Below are positions 8,751-16,561 of a DNA stretch of 64,000 bases, piece after piece. This DNA comes from Gracilimonas sp040882225 (GTDB lineage Bacteria > Bacteroidota > Rhodothermia > Balneolales > Balneolaceae): assembly GCA_040882225.1 (NCBI GenBank), contig JBBEBR010000003.1:62001-126000 (forward strand), read 5' to 3'. A program made the position numbers and the translations under genes. The stretch's first letter is position 1, and every line of letters starts with the position of its first letter. The notes under the pieces were generated by a model. That model saw only the letters and a list, made by a program, of their open reading frames with translations. It was not told the origin of the DNA and made no database searches.

Positions 8751-9743
8751 CTAAAAACTCCCTTCAAATTCCTCAAACTTCTCATTGTGGTAACCCAGCG
8801 CTTCAACGGATGGAAGAAAGGATTCTTCGGGTAAGAAAATGCTTTCTTTATTCAACTTCCAGAGATCACCTATTTCATTTTTTTGATCTTTCAGCCAGCG
8901 GGAGAAATGGATTTTATAATCGGTGGTTACTGTCACCATATAATGATCAAACATCCAGTGATGCGACCGGCACAAGGAGAGTCCGTTACGCGGATCATCA
9001 TTATTGCTTTTATTCCAGGGAATTATGTGGGCTCCTTCAACCAGCGTTTGTCCGCCAGGAGTAACCACGCGGTTTCGGCAAATGGCGCATGTATACTGGT
9101 AATTATTTTTCACAACCCTCGAAAATCCCCGTTCCCGAACCTGTACATTTCCTGTTCGGTACTTCTTTTTCTTTTCACCGGCGTGATACATCACAAAAGG
9201 TTCGGCAGCAATCGACTCCAGTTCCAGAGAATATTGGTAGGACTGAACATTAAATGATCCGATTTCTGCTACTATCTTTGCCGCGTCAGGAGAAAAGTAG
9301 TGATCGATTAAGAATGATCGGATTTGGCGACCGTACCCGGCATCAGAAAAAAACTCAAAGAACTGAGTGTCAATTTCGGCATAAGCCACTCGTTCCTGTA
9401 ATCCACCAAGTGAAGGCGCGTTTTGGTATTCTCTGTATCCGGCGTTGTAAACCAGCTCCCAGAATCTTTCACTTTTCATATAAAAGAAGGGCAGCGCAAT
9501 AGTCGTGGATCGATCCGCTCCCATAACGGCATTCCAGTAAGTAAAGAAAGAATCGATCAGGTCCTGATTTAATCTGATCCTGTTTGTGGTAATCCATCCC
9601 TGTTCCACTCCATCCAAAATACTCAGCAACAGAAAGGGTTTGTGCGGAGCCCTGCCTTTGGTTCGATCATCCCAAAACCGCGGATTTTTATCGCTGTTGA
9701 GATTCCCCAGCTGTTCCCTTATTGCATCAAATGAATTTTTCAT
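8751..9743 (-). CDS. HNH restriction endonuclease with McrA-type N-terminal domain
   Basis: A 330-residue protein. The C-terminal HNH module starts at about residue 215: 'YTCAICR', then 'EGAHIIPW', then 'NGLSLCRSHHWMFD', giving zinc Cys and His-Asn-His residues. The N-terminal 150 residues, with 'APHKPFLLLSILDGVEQGW', resemble the domain that precedes HNH in ScoMcrA/SprMcrA-type enzymes, where it reads phosphorothioate-modified DNA. I see no dnd genes here, so its ligand may differ. It is the first gene of the HNH-vsr-methyltransferase operon, which makes it the likely cleaving enzyme. Base composition is less AT-rich than the GHKL genes opposite. Confidence 0.8.
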   Translation of the reverse strand: MKNSFDAIREQLGNLNSDKNPRFWDDRTKGRAPHKPFLLLSILDGVEQGWITTNRIRLNQDLIDSFFTYWNAVMGADRSTTIALPFFYMKSERFWELVYNAGYREYQNAPSLGGLQERVAYAEIDTQFFEFFSDAGYGRQIRSFLIDHYFSPDAAKIVAEIGSFNVQSYQYSLELESIAAEPFVMYHAGEKKKKYRTGNVQVRERGFSRVVKNNYQYTCAICRNRVVTPGGQTLVEGAHIIPWNKSNNDDPRNGLSLCRSHHWMFDHYMVTVTTDYKIHFSRWLKDQKNEIGDLWKLNKESIFLPEESFLPSVEALGYHNEKFEEFEGSF

Positions 9744-9835
9744 TACTGTATTATAATCAACCCTCTGCTAAAAGACGAATCATCAAAGTGCAATAAACAG
9801 CACGGTTTCTCTTTCCCAAACCAACATGTCCACAA

Positions 9836-9883
9836 TTTCGACATATCACTTTAACGTGTCGATAAAATGAGTATATTTCGACG
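9836..9883. promoter_or_regulatory. Repeated TCGAC motifs upstream of the first fic gene
   Basis: Between the divergent HNH and fic genes there are three TCGA-centred motifs: TTTCGACA at 9836, TGTCGATA at 9857 and TTTCGACG at 9876. The first two form an inverted pair. They are spaced about two helical turns apart and end 24 bases before the fic start, so they could be an operator for either gene. No protein is assigned. Confidence 0.35.
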
Positions 9884-9906
9884 TATTTAAAATAAACCTC
9901 TGTTCT

Positions 9907-10998
9907 ATGGACTCTTCCGATTTTGGCAATCAGCCTTATAATATTCTGCCTAAGCTCCCTCCGAAGGCGGATCTGGACGCGCCGGCCATTTTGAAAGCCG
10001 CCATTGCGGCCAATCGCTCGCTGGCGGAACTGAAGGGGAAGGCGGAAGGCCTGCCGAATCCCGCCATTCTCATCAACAGCATCATTGTTCAGGAAGCTAA
10101 AGCGAGTTCGGAGATCGAGAATGTGGTTACCACCAACGATAAACTTTTCCTAGCGCTTTCGGCAAATGACAAGCAAACGGATCCGCAAACAAAGGAAGTG
10201 CTGCGGTATCGTCAGGCGCTGTGGATGGGATATCGGCAAATCCAAAACGGGGATTTAAACACGGAGCTTTTTATAAAGCTGATGCAGACGATCAAGGAAA
10301 CACGGGAGGGAATCCGCGATGATTCAGGAACGGTGATTGCCAATCCGCGCACGCGGAAAATCATTTATTGGCCACCGGAGGGAAAGGAGCTGATCAGGGA
10401 ATTGCTCGAGAACCTGGAGGCGTATATGCACGCCGAAGACGAAACGGATCCGCTCGTAAAAATGGCGGTAACCCATTATCAGTTCGAGGCCATTCACCCT
10501 TTTGATGACGGCAACGGCAGAACCGGGAGAATCCTGAATATCCTGTACCTGATTCAGCAAAAGCTGTTGTTGCAGCCGGTGCTTTATCTCAGTGATTATA
10601 TCATCGGGAATAAATCGGATTACTACCGCCTGTTGCGGGAAGTGACCGAAAAGGAAGCCTGGGAACCGTGGATTATTTTCATGCTGGAGGCGGTTAAAGT
10701 CACGGCCGATAAAACCATGCAGCGCATCGACGACATCCGTGCGCTTTTGGATGAAACGCTTGAGGAGGCGAGGGCAAAACTTCCTGCCCGCGTGTATTCC
10801 AAAGAGCTCATCGAACTGCTGTTTGAACAGCCTTATTGCAAGGTGAAGTTCCTGGTGGACCGAGGGCTGGCTAAACGTCAAACGGCGGCCGAATACCTCA
10901 AGGAACTCGAAGAAACCGGCATCCTGAAAAGCAAACAAGCCGGCCGCGAAAACCTCTATTTGAATGTGAGGTTGTATGAGTTGCTTTCCCCTTCCTAA
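9907..10998 (+). CDS. Fic family protein (class II), adenylyltransferase
   Basis: A 363-residue Fic protein. The catalytic loop is 'HPFDDGNGRTGR' (197-208), the full HxFx(D/E)GNGRxxR signature that binds ATP and AMPylates a hydroxyl side chain of a target. The N-terminal inhibitory motif (S/T)xxxE(G/N) is present as S67...E71-N72, which makes this an autoinhibited class II enzyme. The C-terminal 80 residues look like a winged helix, with 'KFLVDRGLAKRQTAAEYLKELEETGIL' as the HTH. Stand-alone Fic proteins of this architecture are widespread and their targets mostly unknown. Codon use is GC-richer than the cassette to the left and the second fic gene to the right. Confidence 0.9.
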   Translation: MDSSDFGNQPYNILPKLPPKADLDAPAILKAAIAANRSLAELKGKAEGLPNPAILINSIIVQEAKASSEIENVVTTNDKLFLALSANDKQTDPQTKEVLRYRQALWMGYRQIQNGDLNTELFIKLMQTIKETREGIRDDSGTVIANPRTRKIIYWPPEGKELIRELLENLEAYMHAEDETDPLVKMAVTHYQFEAIHPFDDGNGRTGRILNILYLIQQKLLLQPVLYLSDYIIGNKSDYYRLLREVTEKEAWEPWIIFMLEAVKVTADKTMQRIDDIRALLDETLEEARAKLPARVYSKELIELLFEQPYCKVKFLVDRGLAKRQTAAEYLKELEETGILKSKQAGRENLYLNVRLYELLSPS

Positions 10999-11180
10999 CC
11001 TGTCCTTCGCTCCGCTCAGAATGACAGGGCTCGTTGGTGTGCTTCATAAGCCACGCAAAGCGTGGCTATGGGAGCTGCCCACCCGCGATTGTCATCCTGA
11101 ACGAATGTAGCGCAGCGGAATGAAGTGAAGGATCCTTCGGCATTCGCCCCCTCATTTCCCAGGATGACAGGTTTCCTTAT
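10999..11180. repeat. Interspersed repeat with 'GTCATCCTGAACG...GAAGGATC' arms
   Basis: The spacer between the two fic genes contains outward-facing pieces of one repeat. 'TGTCCTTCGCTCCGCTCAGA' with 'ATGACAGG' lies just after the fic stop, and 'GTCATCCTGAACG' followed by 'GAAGTGAAGGATCC' lies near 11095-11140. A closing 'AGGATGACAGG' ends at about 11171. A perfect hairpin 'CCACGC-AAA-GCGTGG' sits at about 11052-11066. Diverged relatives of the same wording occur at 13363-13470. The element has no ORF and behaves like a dispersed palindromic repeat. Confidence 0.6.
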
Positions 11181-11184
11181 TGCA

Positions 11185-11278
11185 ATTACTAATTAATCCT
11201 TTATTAGTAATAATCTGGTTGATTATACATCAATAATAGTATATACTAATCATACTTCAATTAGTAATAAATTAGTAT
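11185..11278. promoter_or_regulatory. Two ATTAGTA inverted repeats over the second fic promoter and start
   Basis: ATTACTAAT (11185-11193) pairs perfectly with ATTAGTAAT (11203-11211). ATACTAAT (11243-11250) pairs with ATTAGTAT (11271-11278), whose last two bases are the A and T of the fic start codon at 11277. A further ATTAGTAAT lies at 11260-11268. A repressor bound here would block both promoter and start, so autoregulation is plausible. The same word recurs in a palindrome right after the gene. Confidence 0.55.
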
Positions 11279-12599
11279 GAAAATTCCGACAAAGCCTCCA
11301 GTGGTTTCCCTTGCTTCGAAGGATCAGGGACGTATTGATAATATATTTAGTTATTTCGCAGAGAAAGGAAGTCCTGTTTATATGGGTAAATACTACCACT
11401 GGGATAAACTTCAATATCTTACACCGCCTGAGCAGTTAACAATTGAAGAGTTATGGATGAGTATCAAACTTGCGAGGAGTCAATCTAAAAGAAGTATTCA
11501 TTTGTTAGATACCAGTAAAAAATCATTTTATTATACACTGCCGGACTTGGTCTTAGAGAAATTGCATTTCATAGACAGAAATGCCAGTGGTGCTATTGAA
11601 TTGCCGGAACCTATAACAAATCCGGAAACAAGAGATCGATATATCCAGAGTTCACTAATTGAAGAAGCAATTACTTCAAGTCAGCTTGAAGGGGCTGCAA
11701 CCACGAGAGAAGTTGCCAAAGAAATGATAAAATCTGGCAGAAAACCCATGGATACAAGTGAGTTAATGATTCTCAATAATTATAAAACCATGAAATTTAT
11801 TAAATCAGTAAGGAATGAAAAACTTACTCCTGCATTGATTAAACGTATACATTTCATGTTAATAAAAGGTGTGCTTGATGAAAAATCAGATTATTTCCGA
11901 CAAGATGACGATGGGGTAAGGGTTTATAGTGATAAAAATGAGGTTCTTCATAACCCGCCTCACGCCAGTGAAATAAAGGAACGCCTGGAAGCTTTATGCA
12001 ATTTTGCCAACAGTAATAATACCAATGCTTTTTTACATCCGGTCATAAAAGCAATCATACTTCACTTTTGGATGGCTTATGACCATCCCTTTATTGATGG
12101 TAATGGAAGGACAGCAAGAGCTTTGTTTTACTGGTGCATGCTTCAGCAAAATTTTTGGCTTTTTGAGTACATATCAATTTCTACCATATTAAAAAGTGCA
12201 CCGGCTAAATATGGCATGTCGTTTTTGCATACAGAAACTGATGAGAATGATCTTACTTACTTTATTTTGCATCAACTTGAAGTAATTGTAAAAGCCATTG
12301 AAGAGTTAAGGGAGTATTTACAAAAAAAAATGCAGGATTATCAAAAAACTGTACAGCTTCTAAATCCTTCATCCGGGTTGAATCATCGGCAAATTGCACT
12401 TTTAGGACATGCTTTAAAACACCCTTGGCATATTTATTCTATCGAATCTCATAAAAAAAGTCATGGCGTTACTTATCAAACAGCAAGAACAGACTTGCTA
12501 AATCTGTTGGAAAGAAAACTTCTGGAGAAGTTCCAATCAGGCAAAGCATTCCAATTCAGAGTAAAGAAGGATCTTGAGCAAAGAATTAATAGCTTGTAA
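11277..12599 (+). CDS. Fic family protein (class II), AT-rich and horizontally acquired-looking
   Basis: A 440-residue Fic protein with catalytic loop 'HPFIDGNGRTAR' from H270 and inhibitory motif S134...E138-G139 ('SSQLEG'). It is therefore an autoinhibited class II AMP-transferase, cytoplasmic, with unknown target. The C-terminal 70 residues include 'HPWHIYSIESHKKSHGVTYQTARTDLLNLLERKLL', a winged-helix-like DNA-binding module that could recognise the palindromes flanking the gene. It is only distantly related to the first Fic protein and clearly more AT-rich. The gene is bracketed by ATTAGTA palindromes at both ends. The start at 11277 lies inside a palindrome arm. Confidence 0.9.
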   Translation: MKIPTKPPVVSLASKDQGRIDNIFSYFAEKGSPVYMGKYYHWDKLQYLTPPEQLTIEELWMSIKLARSQSKRSIHLLDTSKKSFYYTLPDLVLEKLHFIDRNASGAIELPEPITNPETRDRYIQSSLIEEAITSSQLEGAATTREVAKEMIKSGRKPMDTSELMILNNYKTMKFIKSVRNEKLTPALIKRIHFMLIKGVLDEKSDYFRQDDDGVRVYSDKNEVLHNPPHASEIKERLEALCNFANSNNTNAFLHPVIKAIILHFWMAYDHPFIDGNGRTARALFYWCMLQQNFWLFEYISISTILKSAPAKYGMSFLHTETDENDLTYFILHQLEVIVKAIEELREYLQKKMQDYQKTVQLLNPSSGLNHRQIALLGHALKHPWHIYSIESHKKSHGVTYQTARTDLLNLLERKLLEKFQSGKAFQFRVKKDLEQRINSL

Positions 12600-12621
12600 C
12601 CCGTGTATCTGAAGTACTAAT

Positions 12622-12652
12622 TAACTACTAATTGATTTATAATTAGTAGTTA
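12622..12652. promoter_or_regulatory. 12-bp perfect palindrome downstream of the second fic gene
   Basis: TAACTACTAATT (12622-12633) and AATTAGTAGTTA (12641-12652) are exact reverse complements around a 7-base spacer, 23 bases after the fic stop. No T-run follows closely, so it is a poor intrinsic terminator. It shares the core ATTAGTA with the upstream repeats and is better read as another copy of the same binding or boundary site. Confidence 0.5.
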
Positions 12653-12699
12653 TTGATTTCTTTTAAAAATTTCTCAATGCTGCTAATCACCAAACATTC

Positions 12700-13338
12700 A
12701 TGGAACCCATCCTCGACGGCATTATTACCGGAATCCTGAATACCTCCGCCCTGGAGTGGATTGCCGTGGCTACGGGTTTGATGAGTGTCTGGTTTTCGAT
12801 GAAGGAAAATATCCTTGTCTATCCAACCGGAATCGTCAGCGTGTTGATTTACGTGTACCTGGCTTTTCAGTATAAACTGTATGCCGACGCAGGTGTCAAT
12901 TCCTACTATTTCGTAATGAGCGTGTATGGCTGGTATTACTGGACCAACACCAATCGGGAAGACCGTGATCAGGTTCCGGTCACCATAAACAGTAAAATGG
13001 AAAACATAGCCTCAGCCGCGCTGTTGGTTATTTCTTTTGTGATTTTGTACCTGGTGCTTTTCTTTTTAACTGATAGCGACGTTCCTTTCTGGGATGCGCT
13101 TACTACCTGTTTCGCCATCCTCGGGATGTGGCTGATGGCCCGTAAAAAACTCGGCAACTGGATCGCATGGATTATCACCGACCTGATTTCCATTCCCCTT
13201 TATTTCTATAAAGGATTGGTGCTTACGAGCTTTCAGTTCCTCTTTTTTACCATACTCGCTATTGCCGGTTATTTCGCCTGGCGGAAGTCCTTAGAGGCTG
13301 AAGTAGCGGATTCGGCATCTGAGAAGGTTTATGATTAG
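12700..13338 (+). CDS. pnuC: Nicotinamide riboside transporter PnuC
   Basis: A 212-residue inner-membrane protein with about seven hydrophobic segments and the PnuC wording 'LEWIAVATGLMSVWFSMKENILVYPTGIVS', followed by the 'NSYYFVMSVYGWYYW' substrate region. PnuC carries out facilitated uptake of nicotinamide riboside for NAD salvage. Thiamine-linked relatives (PnuT) exist in Bacteroidota, so the substrate is not certain. No nadR or ribosyl kinase gene is next to it and I see no riboswitch in the 100-base leader. The preceding palindrome separates it from the fic gene, so it probably has its own promoter. Confidence 0.9.
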   Translation: MEPILDGIITGILNTSALEWIAVATGLMSVWFSMKENILVYPTGIVSVLIYVYLAFQYKLYADAGVNSYYFVMSVYGWYYWTNTNREDRDQVPVTINSKMENIASAALLVISFVILYLVLFFLTDSDVPFWDALTTCFAILGMWLMARKKLGNWIAWIITDLISIPLYFYKGLVLTSFQFLFFTILAIAGYFAWRKSLEAEVADSASEKVYD

Positions 13339-13361
13339 GTTTTATTTCACTTCTCTCACTA

Positions 13362-13622
13362 AAGTCATCCTGAGCATACCTGCGAAGGATCTTTGTTTTT
13401 AAAGCCACGGGTGCTTTATTGATTTGTCATCTTGAGCGCTTGGTGGCAGCGAAGGATTGTATAGCAGAACGCGAAAGATCTCAAATACTGCAAAAGGGAA
13501 ATAATTTTAAATTTTGAATCTAAAATTTTTAATTAAATACCATGTGAGATCCCTCTCAACAAATCAGGAGTACCAGTAAAGACAGCTACACCACTCAGTG
13601 GAATCAGCGAAATCAGTGGTCA
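13362..13622. repeat. Intergenic repeats between pnuC and the hydrolase
   Basis: This 280-base gap holds two diverged copies of the 'GTCATCCTGAGC...GCGAAGGATC' repeat (from 13363 and from about 13425) in the same orientation. At 13602-13622 there is one inverted copy of the GxxExxY-type repeat (AATCAGCGAAATCAGTGGTCA), which runs into the hydrolase stop codon. No gene is visible. Confidence 0.5.
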
Positions 13623-14576
13623 CCACTGAAGCCATTTTAGAATGGAGCGGTTAACCCAGTCTTCCGGGGAGCTCAGGAAGCCGACGTGTCCGCCTTTTTC
13701 CGTGAACAAAGTTTGGATGTAGGGATTTTCCTCTATGGTTTCCAAAGGCGCAAATTCAAAAGGGCAGAGTGTATCTTCTTTGCTGTGAATGATAAGCAGC
13801 GGCGTTTTTACATCCCCATAAAAATGCTTGCTGGAATTGTGATGGTAGTAATCATCGGCATTTTCGAAGCCATAAAGAGGTGCGGTAATCTGATCGTCAA
13901 ATTCATACATGGAATTCCCGGAAAAAGTAGGTAAATCAGGAAATTGCTCTCGCTTCTTTTCCAGCTTTTCGATCAAGGTTCTCAGAAACCTGATTTCATA
14001 AATGCGGTTAAATCCTTTGTGCATCCGAAGAGAACCTTCTTTTAAATCGAAAGGTGGAGAAACGGCAACGGATCTTTGCACAAGGCTGTTTTCGCTCTCC
14101 TCGCCCAAATATTTAACCAGCGCATTGGCGCCCAGTGAAAATCCGATGGCATAAATTTCTTTATTGGGATAATGCTCCCGAATCCACTCAAAAAAGGTCT
14201 GATAGCTTTCGGTTTCTCCTGAGTGATAAAACCGGCGTTGCCTGTTTAACCTGCTTCCACATCCCCGAAAATTTAAAGCGGCAGAAGAAAATCCGGCGGT
14301 GTACAACGTGTTCATCAGGTTACTGATATAGTAACGGTCGGAGGAACCCTCCAAACCATGAAAAAGTGCCACCATGGGTTTATCGGTATCCGCGACGGCG
14401 ATATCAATTTCATGAAAATCATTGTCGGGAGTTGGAATTTCAATCCGCTCAAATTCGCATTTTTCAATCGTGCTAAACTGAGAAGCCACAATGGTATGGA
14501 TATGTGCATTCCACGCCCACCATTTTGGGGTGAAATTCTCGAAGTCAATTTTGATGTTACGTACCGTTTGCTGCAT
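13620..14576 (-). CDS. YheT-type alpha/beta hydrolase
   Basis: A 318-residue alpha/beta hydrolase of the YheT/EMB8 family. Landmarks are the oxyanion region 'VALFHGLEGSSDRYY', then 'ALNFRGCGSRLNR', the nucleophile elbow 'GFSLGAN' with the catalytic Ser, an Asp in 'LIIHSKEDTLCPF' and a His in 'EKGGHVGFL'. Family members are esterases or lipases of uncertain physiological substrate. There is no signal peptide, so it is cytoplasmic or peripheral. It is monocistronic. The stop codon lies within a repeat copy shared with other spacers. Confidence 0.9.
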   Translation of the reverse strand: MQQTVRNIKIDFENFTPKWWAWNAHIHTIVASQFSTIEKCEFERIEIPTPDNDFHEIDIAVADTDKPMVALFHGLEGSSDRYYISNLMNTLYTAGFSSAALNFRGCGSRLNRQRRFYHSGETESYQTFFEWIREHYPNKEIYAIGFSLGANALVKYLGEESENSLVQRSVAVSPPFDLKEGSLRMHKGFNRIYEIRFLRTLIEKLEKKREQFPDLPTFSGNSMYEFDDQITAPLYGFENADDYYHHNSSKHFYGDVKTPLLIIHSKEDTLCPFEFAPLETIEENPYIQTLFTEKGGHVGFLSSPEDWVNRSILKWLQW

Positions 14577-14709
14577 TCAATAAACCAGAACATTCAAGGT
14601 GAAAATTATCAGGGAGAATAAAAAAACGCATCACCTGAATACTTCTTAAATTACCAAAACTCTAAGCTTTTGTGTAAGCTTGTGTGATTTTTTAAACTAG
14701 GATAATACA

Positions 14710-16290
14710 TTGATTATAAGCGGAAATTCAAAACAAATAGTTCCAGTAAAAAGATTAGCAGCGATCGATCTTGGCACTAATTCATTTCACGCCGTTATTG
14801 CCGATGTATATTCTGATGGAAGCTTCCGCACGCTCGATACTTTCAAGGAAATGGTGCAGCTGGCTAAAGGCGGATTAGAGAACCGGCTTTCGGATGGGGC
14901 TTTTAAACGGGGAATGAAAGCGCTCAGAAATATCAAAAGGCTGTGCGATAGTTATGAGTGTGATAAGGTTTTGGCTTATGCAACCAGCGCCATTCGCGAG
15001 TCGGCAAACGGCGGCGAGTTTATACAGCGCAGCATTGATGAACTTGATATCAAGATTAACGCCATCCCCGGTAAAGTGGAAGCCGAACTCATCGGTTACG
15101 CAGTTCAGCATGGTGTGAAGCTTGGGAAAAAGCCTGCTCTGATGGTAGATATTGGCGGGGGAAGCGTGGAATTTATTATCGGAAATGATAAAGAATTCTT
15201 TTTTCTGGCAAGTAAAAAACTGGGCGTTTCCAGAATGACCGGAGTTTTTAAACCCTCCGATCCCATCACCCCAAAAGACATAGAAAAACTGGAAACGCAT
15301 TACGCCGGGCAATTAAAAGATGTAATCGGGGCTGTTTCTACACACCAAATAGAGACCATTATCGGCTCTTCTGGTACCATGCAGAATATTGGTTTGATGA
15401 TAGCCGCGAGGCAGCATAAATCAGCGGATGTCAAGTTAAATGAACTGGTATATTCCGCCGATGATTTTGCGAGCTTTTATTCAGACTTTATAAAGTTGAA
15501 TAGTAAAGAAAGACAAAAAGTAGCCGGTCTTGACAGCAAGCGCGTCAGTTTTATAAATACCGGTGTGGTTTTGTTACGATATCTGATTCGGGAATGTGGC
15601 ATCAAAAAAGTGAGAATTTCATCACAGGCATTGAAAGAGGGAATAATCATCCGCTACCTGAAAAAGGATATGATTGGCTTACCATGGAATGGTGATTTTG
15701 CTGATCCCCGCCGCCGAAGTATTTTTGAATTGCTAAGGAAGTGTGCCTGGCATGAATCTCATTCCCGCCACGTAGCAAATATGGCGCTCACTATTTTTGA
15801 TGTATTGAAGGATGAACTCGAACTCTCAAAAAATGACCGGGAGTTGTTGGAATTCGCCAGTTACCTGCATGATATTGGCTATTATATTTCGCATTCGGCT
15901 CATCACAAACACGCTTTATATATTATCCGGAACTCGGAGTTGAGGGGATTTAAGGAAGAAGAAATTGAAATCATGGCTAATGTTGCGCGCTATCACCGGA
16001 GGTCTACACCCAAAAAACGGCATGGCGAATATTGGAAAATGTCGCCTGAAATCCGGCGGCGCATAAAAAAGCTTTCGGGAATTTTACGGGTTGCAGATGG
16101 ACTGGATCGCAGCCACTATCAAAATGTAAAACAGCTGGATGTATTTTTGGGTGAGCAGGAGTTGAAGCTGAATATCAGAACGGAAGGAGAGCCTTATCTC
16201 GAAATTTGGGGAGCGATGCGAAAAAGTACACTGCTTCAGGAGGTAACGGGAAGGAAGGTGAAAATCGAAAGAGTTTTAGGAAATAGTTAA
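14710..16290 (+). CDS. ppx: Ppx/GppA exopolyphosphatase with C-terminal HD domain
   Basis: A 526-residue protein. The N-terminal actin-like fold opens with 'AAIDLGTNSFHAVIADV' and has the second phosphate-binding element 'ALMVDIGGGSVEF'. A C-terminal HD-like region begins at about 360, with 'YLHDIGYYISHSAHHKHALYII'. Such enzymes release phosphate from polyphosphate ends or hydrolyse pppGpp, linking phosphate storage to the stringent response. No upstream ATG is available, so the TTG at 14710 is the best start. No ppk gene is nearby. The stop is 20 bases before a strong hairpin. Confidence 0.88.
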   Translation: MIISGNSKQIVPVKRLAAIDLGTNSFHAVIADVYSDGSFRTLDTFKEMVQLAKGGLENRLSDGAFKRGMKALRNIKRLCDSYECDKVLAYATSAIRESANGGEFIQRSIDELDIKINAIPGKVEAELIGYAVQHGVKLGKKPALMVDIGGGSVEFIIGNDKEFFFLASKKLGVSRMTGVFKPSDPITPKDIEKLETHYAGQLKDVIGAVSTHQIETIIGSSGTMQNIGLMIAARQHKSADVKLNELVYSADDFASFYSDFIKLNSKERQKVAGLDSKRVSFINTGVVLLRYLIRECGIKKVRISSQALKEGIIIRYLKKDMIGLPWNGDFADPRRRSIFELLRKCAWHESHSRHVANMALTIFDVLKDELELSKNDRELLEFASYLHDIGYYISHSAHHKHALYIIRNSELRGFKEEEIEIMANVARYHRRSTPKKRHGEYWKMSPEIRRRIKKLSGILRVADGLDRSHYQNVKQLDVFLGEQELKLNIRTEGEPYLEIWGAMRKSTLLQEVTGRKVKIERVLGNS

Positions 16291-16300
16291 GAAAATCACT

Positions 16301-16340
16301 GTAAAAAAAAGAAGCCTTGCGTTACATTCCACAAGGCTTC
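16301..16340 (-). terminator. Bidirectional hairpin terminator
   Basis: GAAGCCTTG (16311-16319) pairs perfectly with CAAGGCTTC (16332-16340). Read on the minus strand, the stem is followed by eight T (16303-16310), a good intrinsic terminator for the small minus-strand gene just beyond it. On the plus strand it can also stop ppx transcripts. Confidence 0.8.
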
Positions 16341-16346
16341 CCTTCA

Positions 16347-16451
16347 CTATTTTTTCTTGTTTTTAATCGCATCATACACAATTGGCACAATAAAACACGC
16401 CAGCGCGATAGTGCTTATGATGATGGTTGCGAGATCTAATTCTACGTCCAT
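16347..16451 (-). CDS. 34-residue single-pass membrane protein
   Basis: An ATG-initiated 34-codon frame: a short acidic start 'MDVELDL', one hydrophobic helix of about 19 residues ('ATIIISTIALACFIVPIV') and a basic tail 'YDAIKNKKK'. This is the normal topology of a small bitopic inner-membrane protein with the Lys-rich end inside. It ends seven bases before a strong minus-strand terminator, which supports real expression. No family name is known to me. It could be a subunit or regulator of a larger membrane complex. Confidence 0.65.
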   Translation of the reverse strand: MDVELDLATIIISTIALACFIVPIVYDAIKNKKK

Positions 16452-16561
16452 TTCGGTTTATTTTAAAATTTTATAATTCACTCTTCCCAATAATTGGGTG
16501 AGTCTTTAAAGACTGGATTTGCCCCGCAAACAGAGGCGGGAATCTTCAAATAAAAAGTGAA

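Noticed and set aside
9907..12599. Doc-type toxin-antitoxin pairs for the two fic genes.
   Set aside because: Both proteins carry their own N-terminal inhibitory motif (class II), and no small antitoxin gene accompanies either of them.
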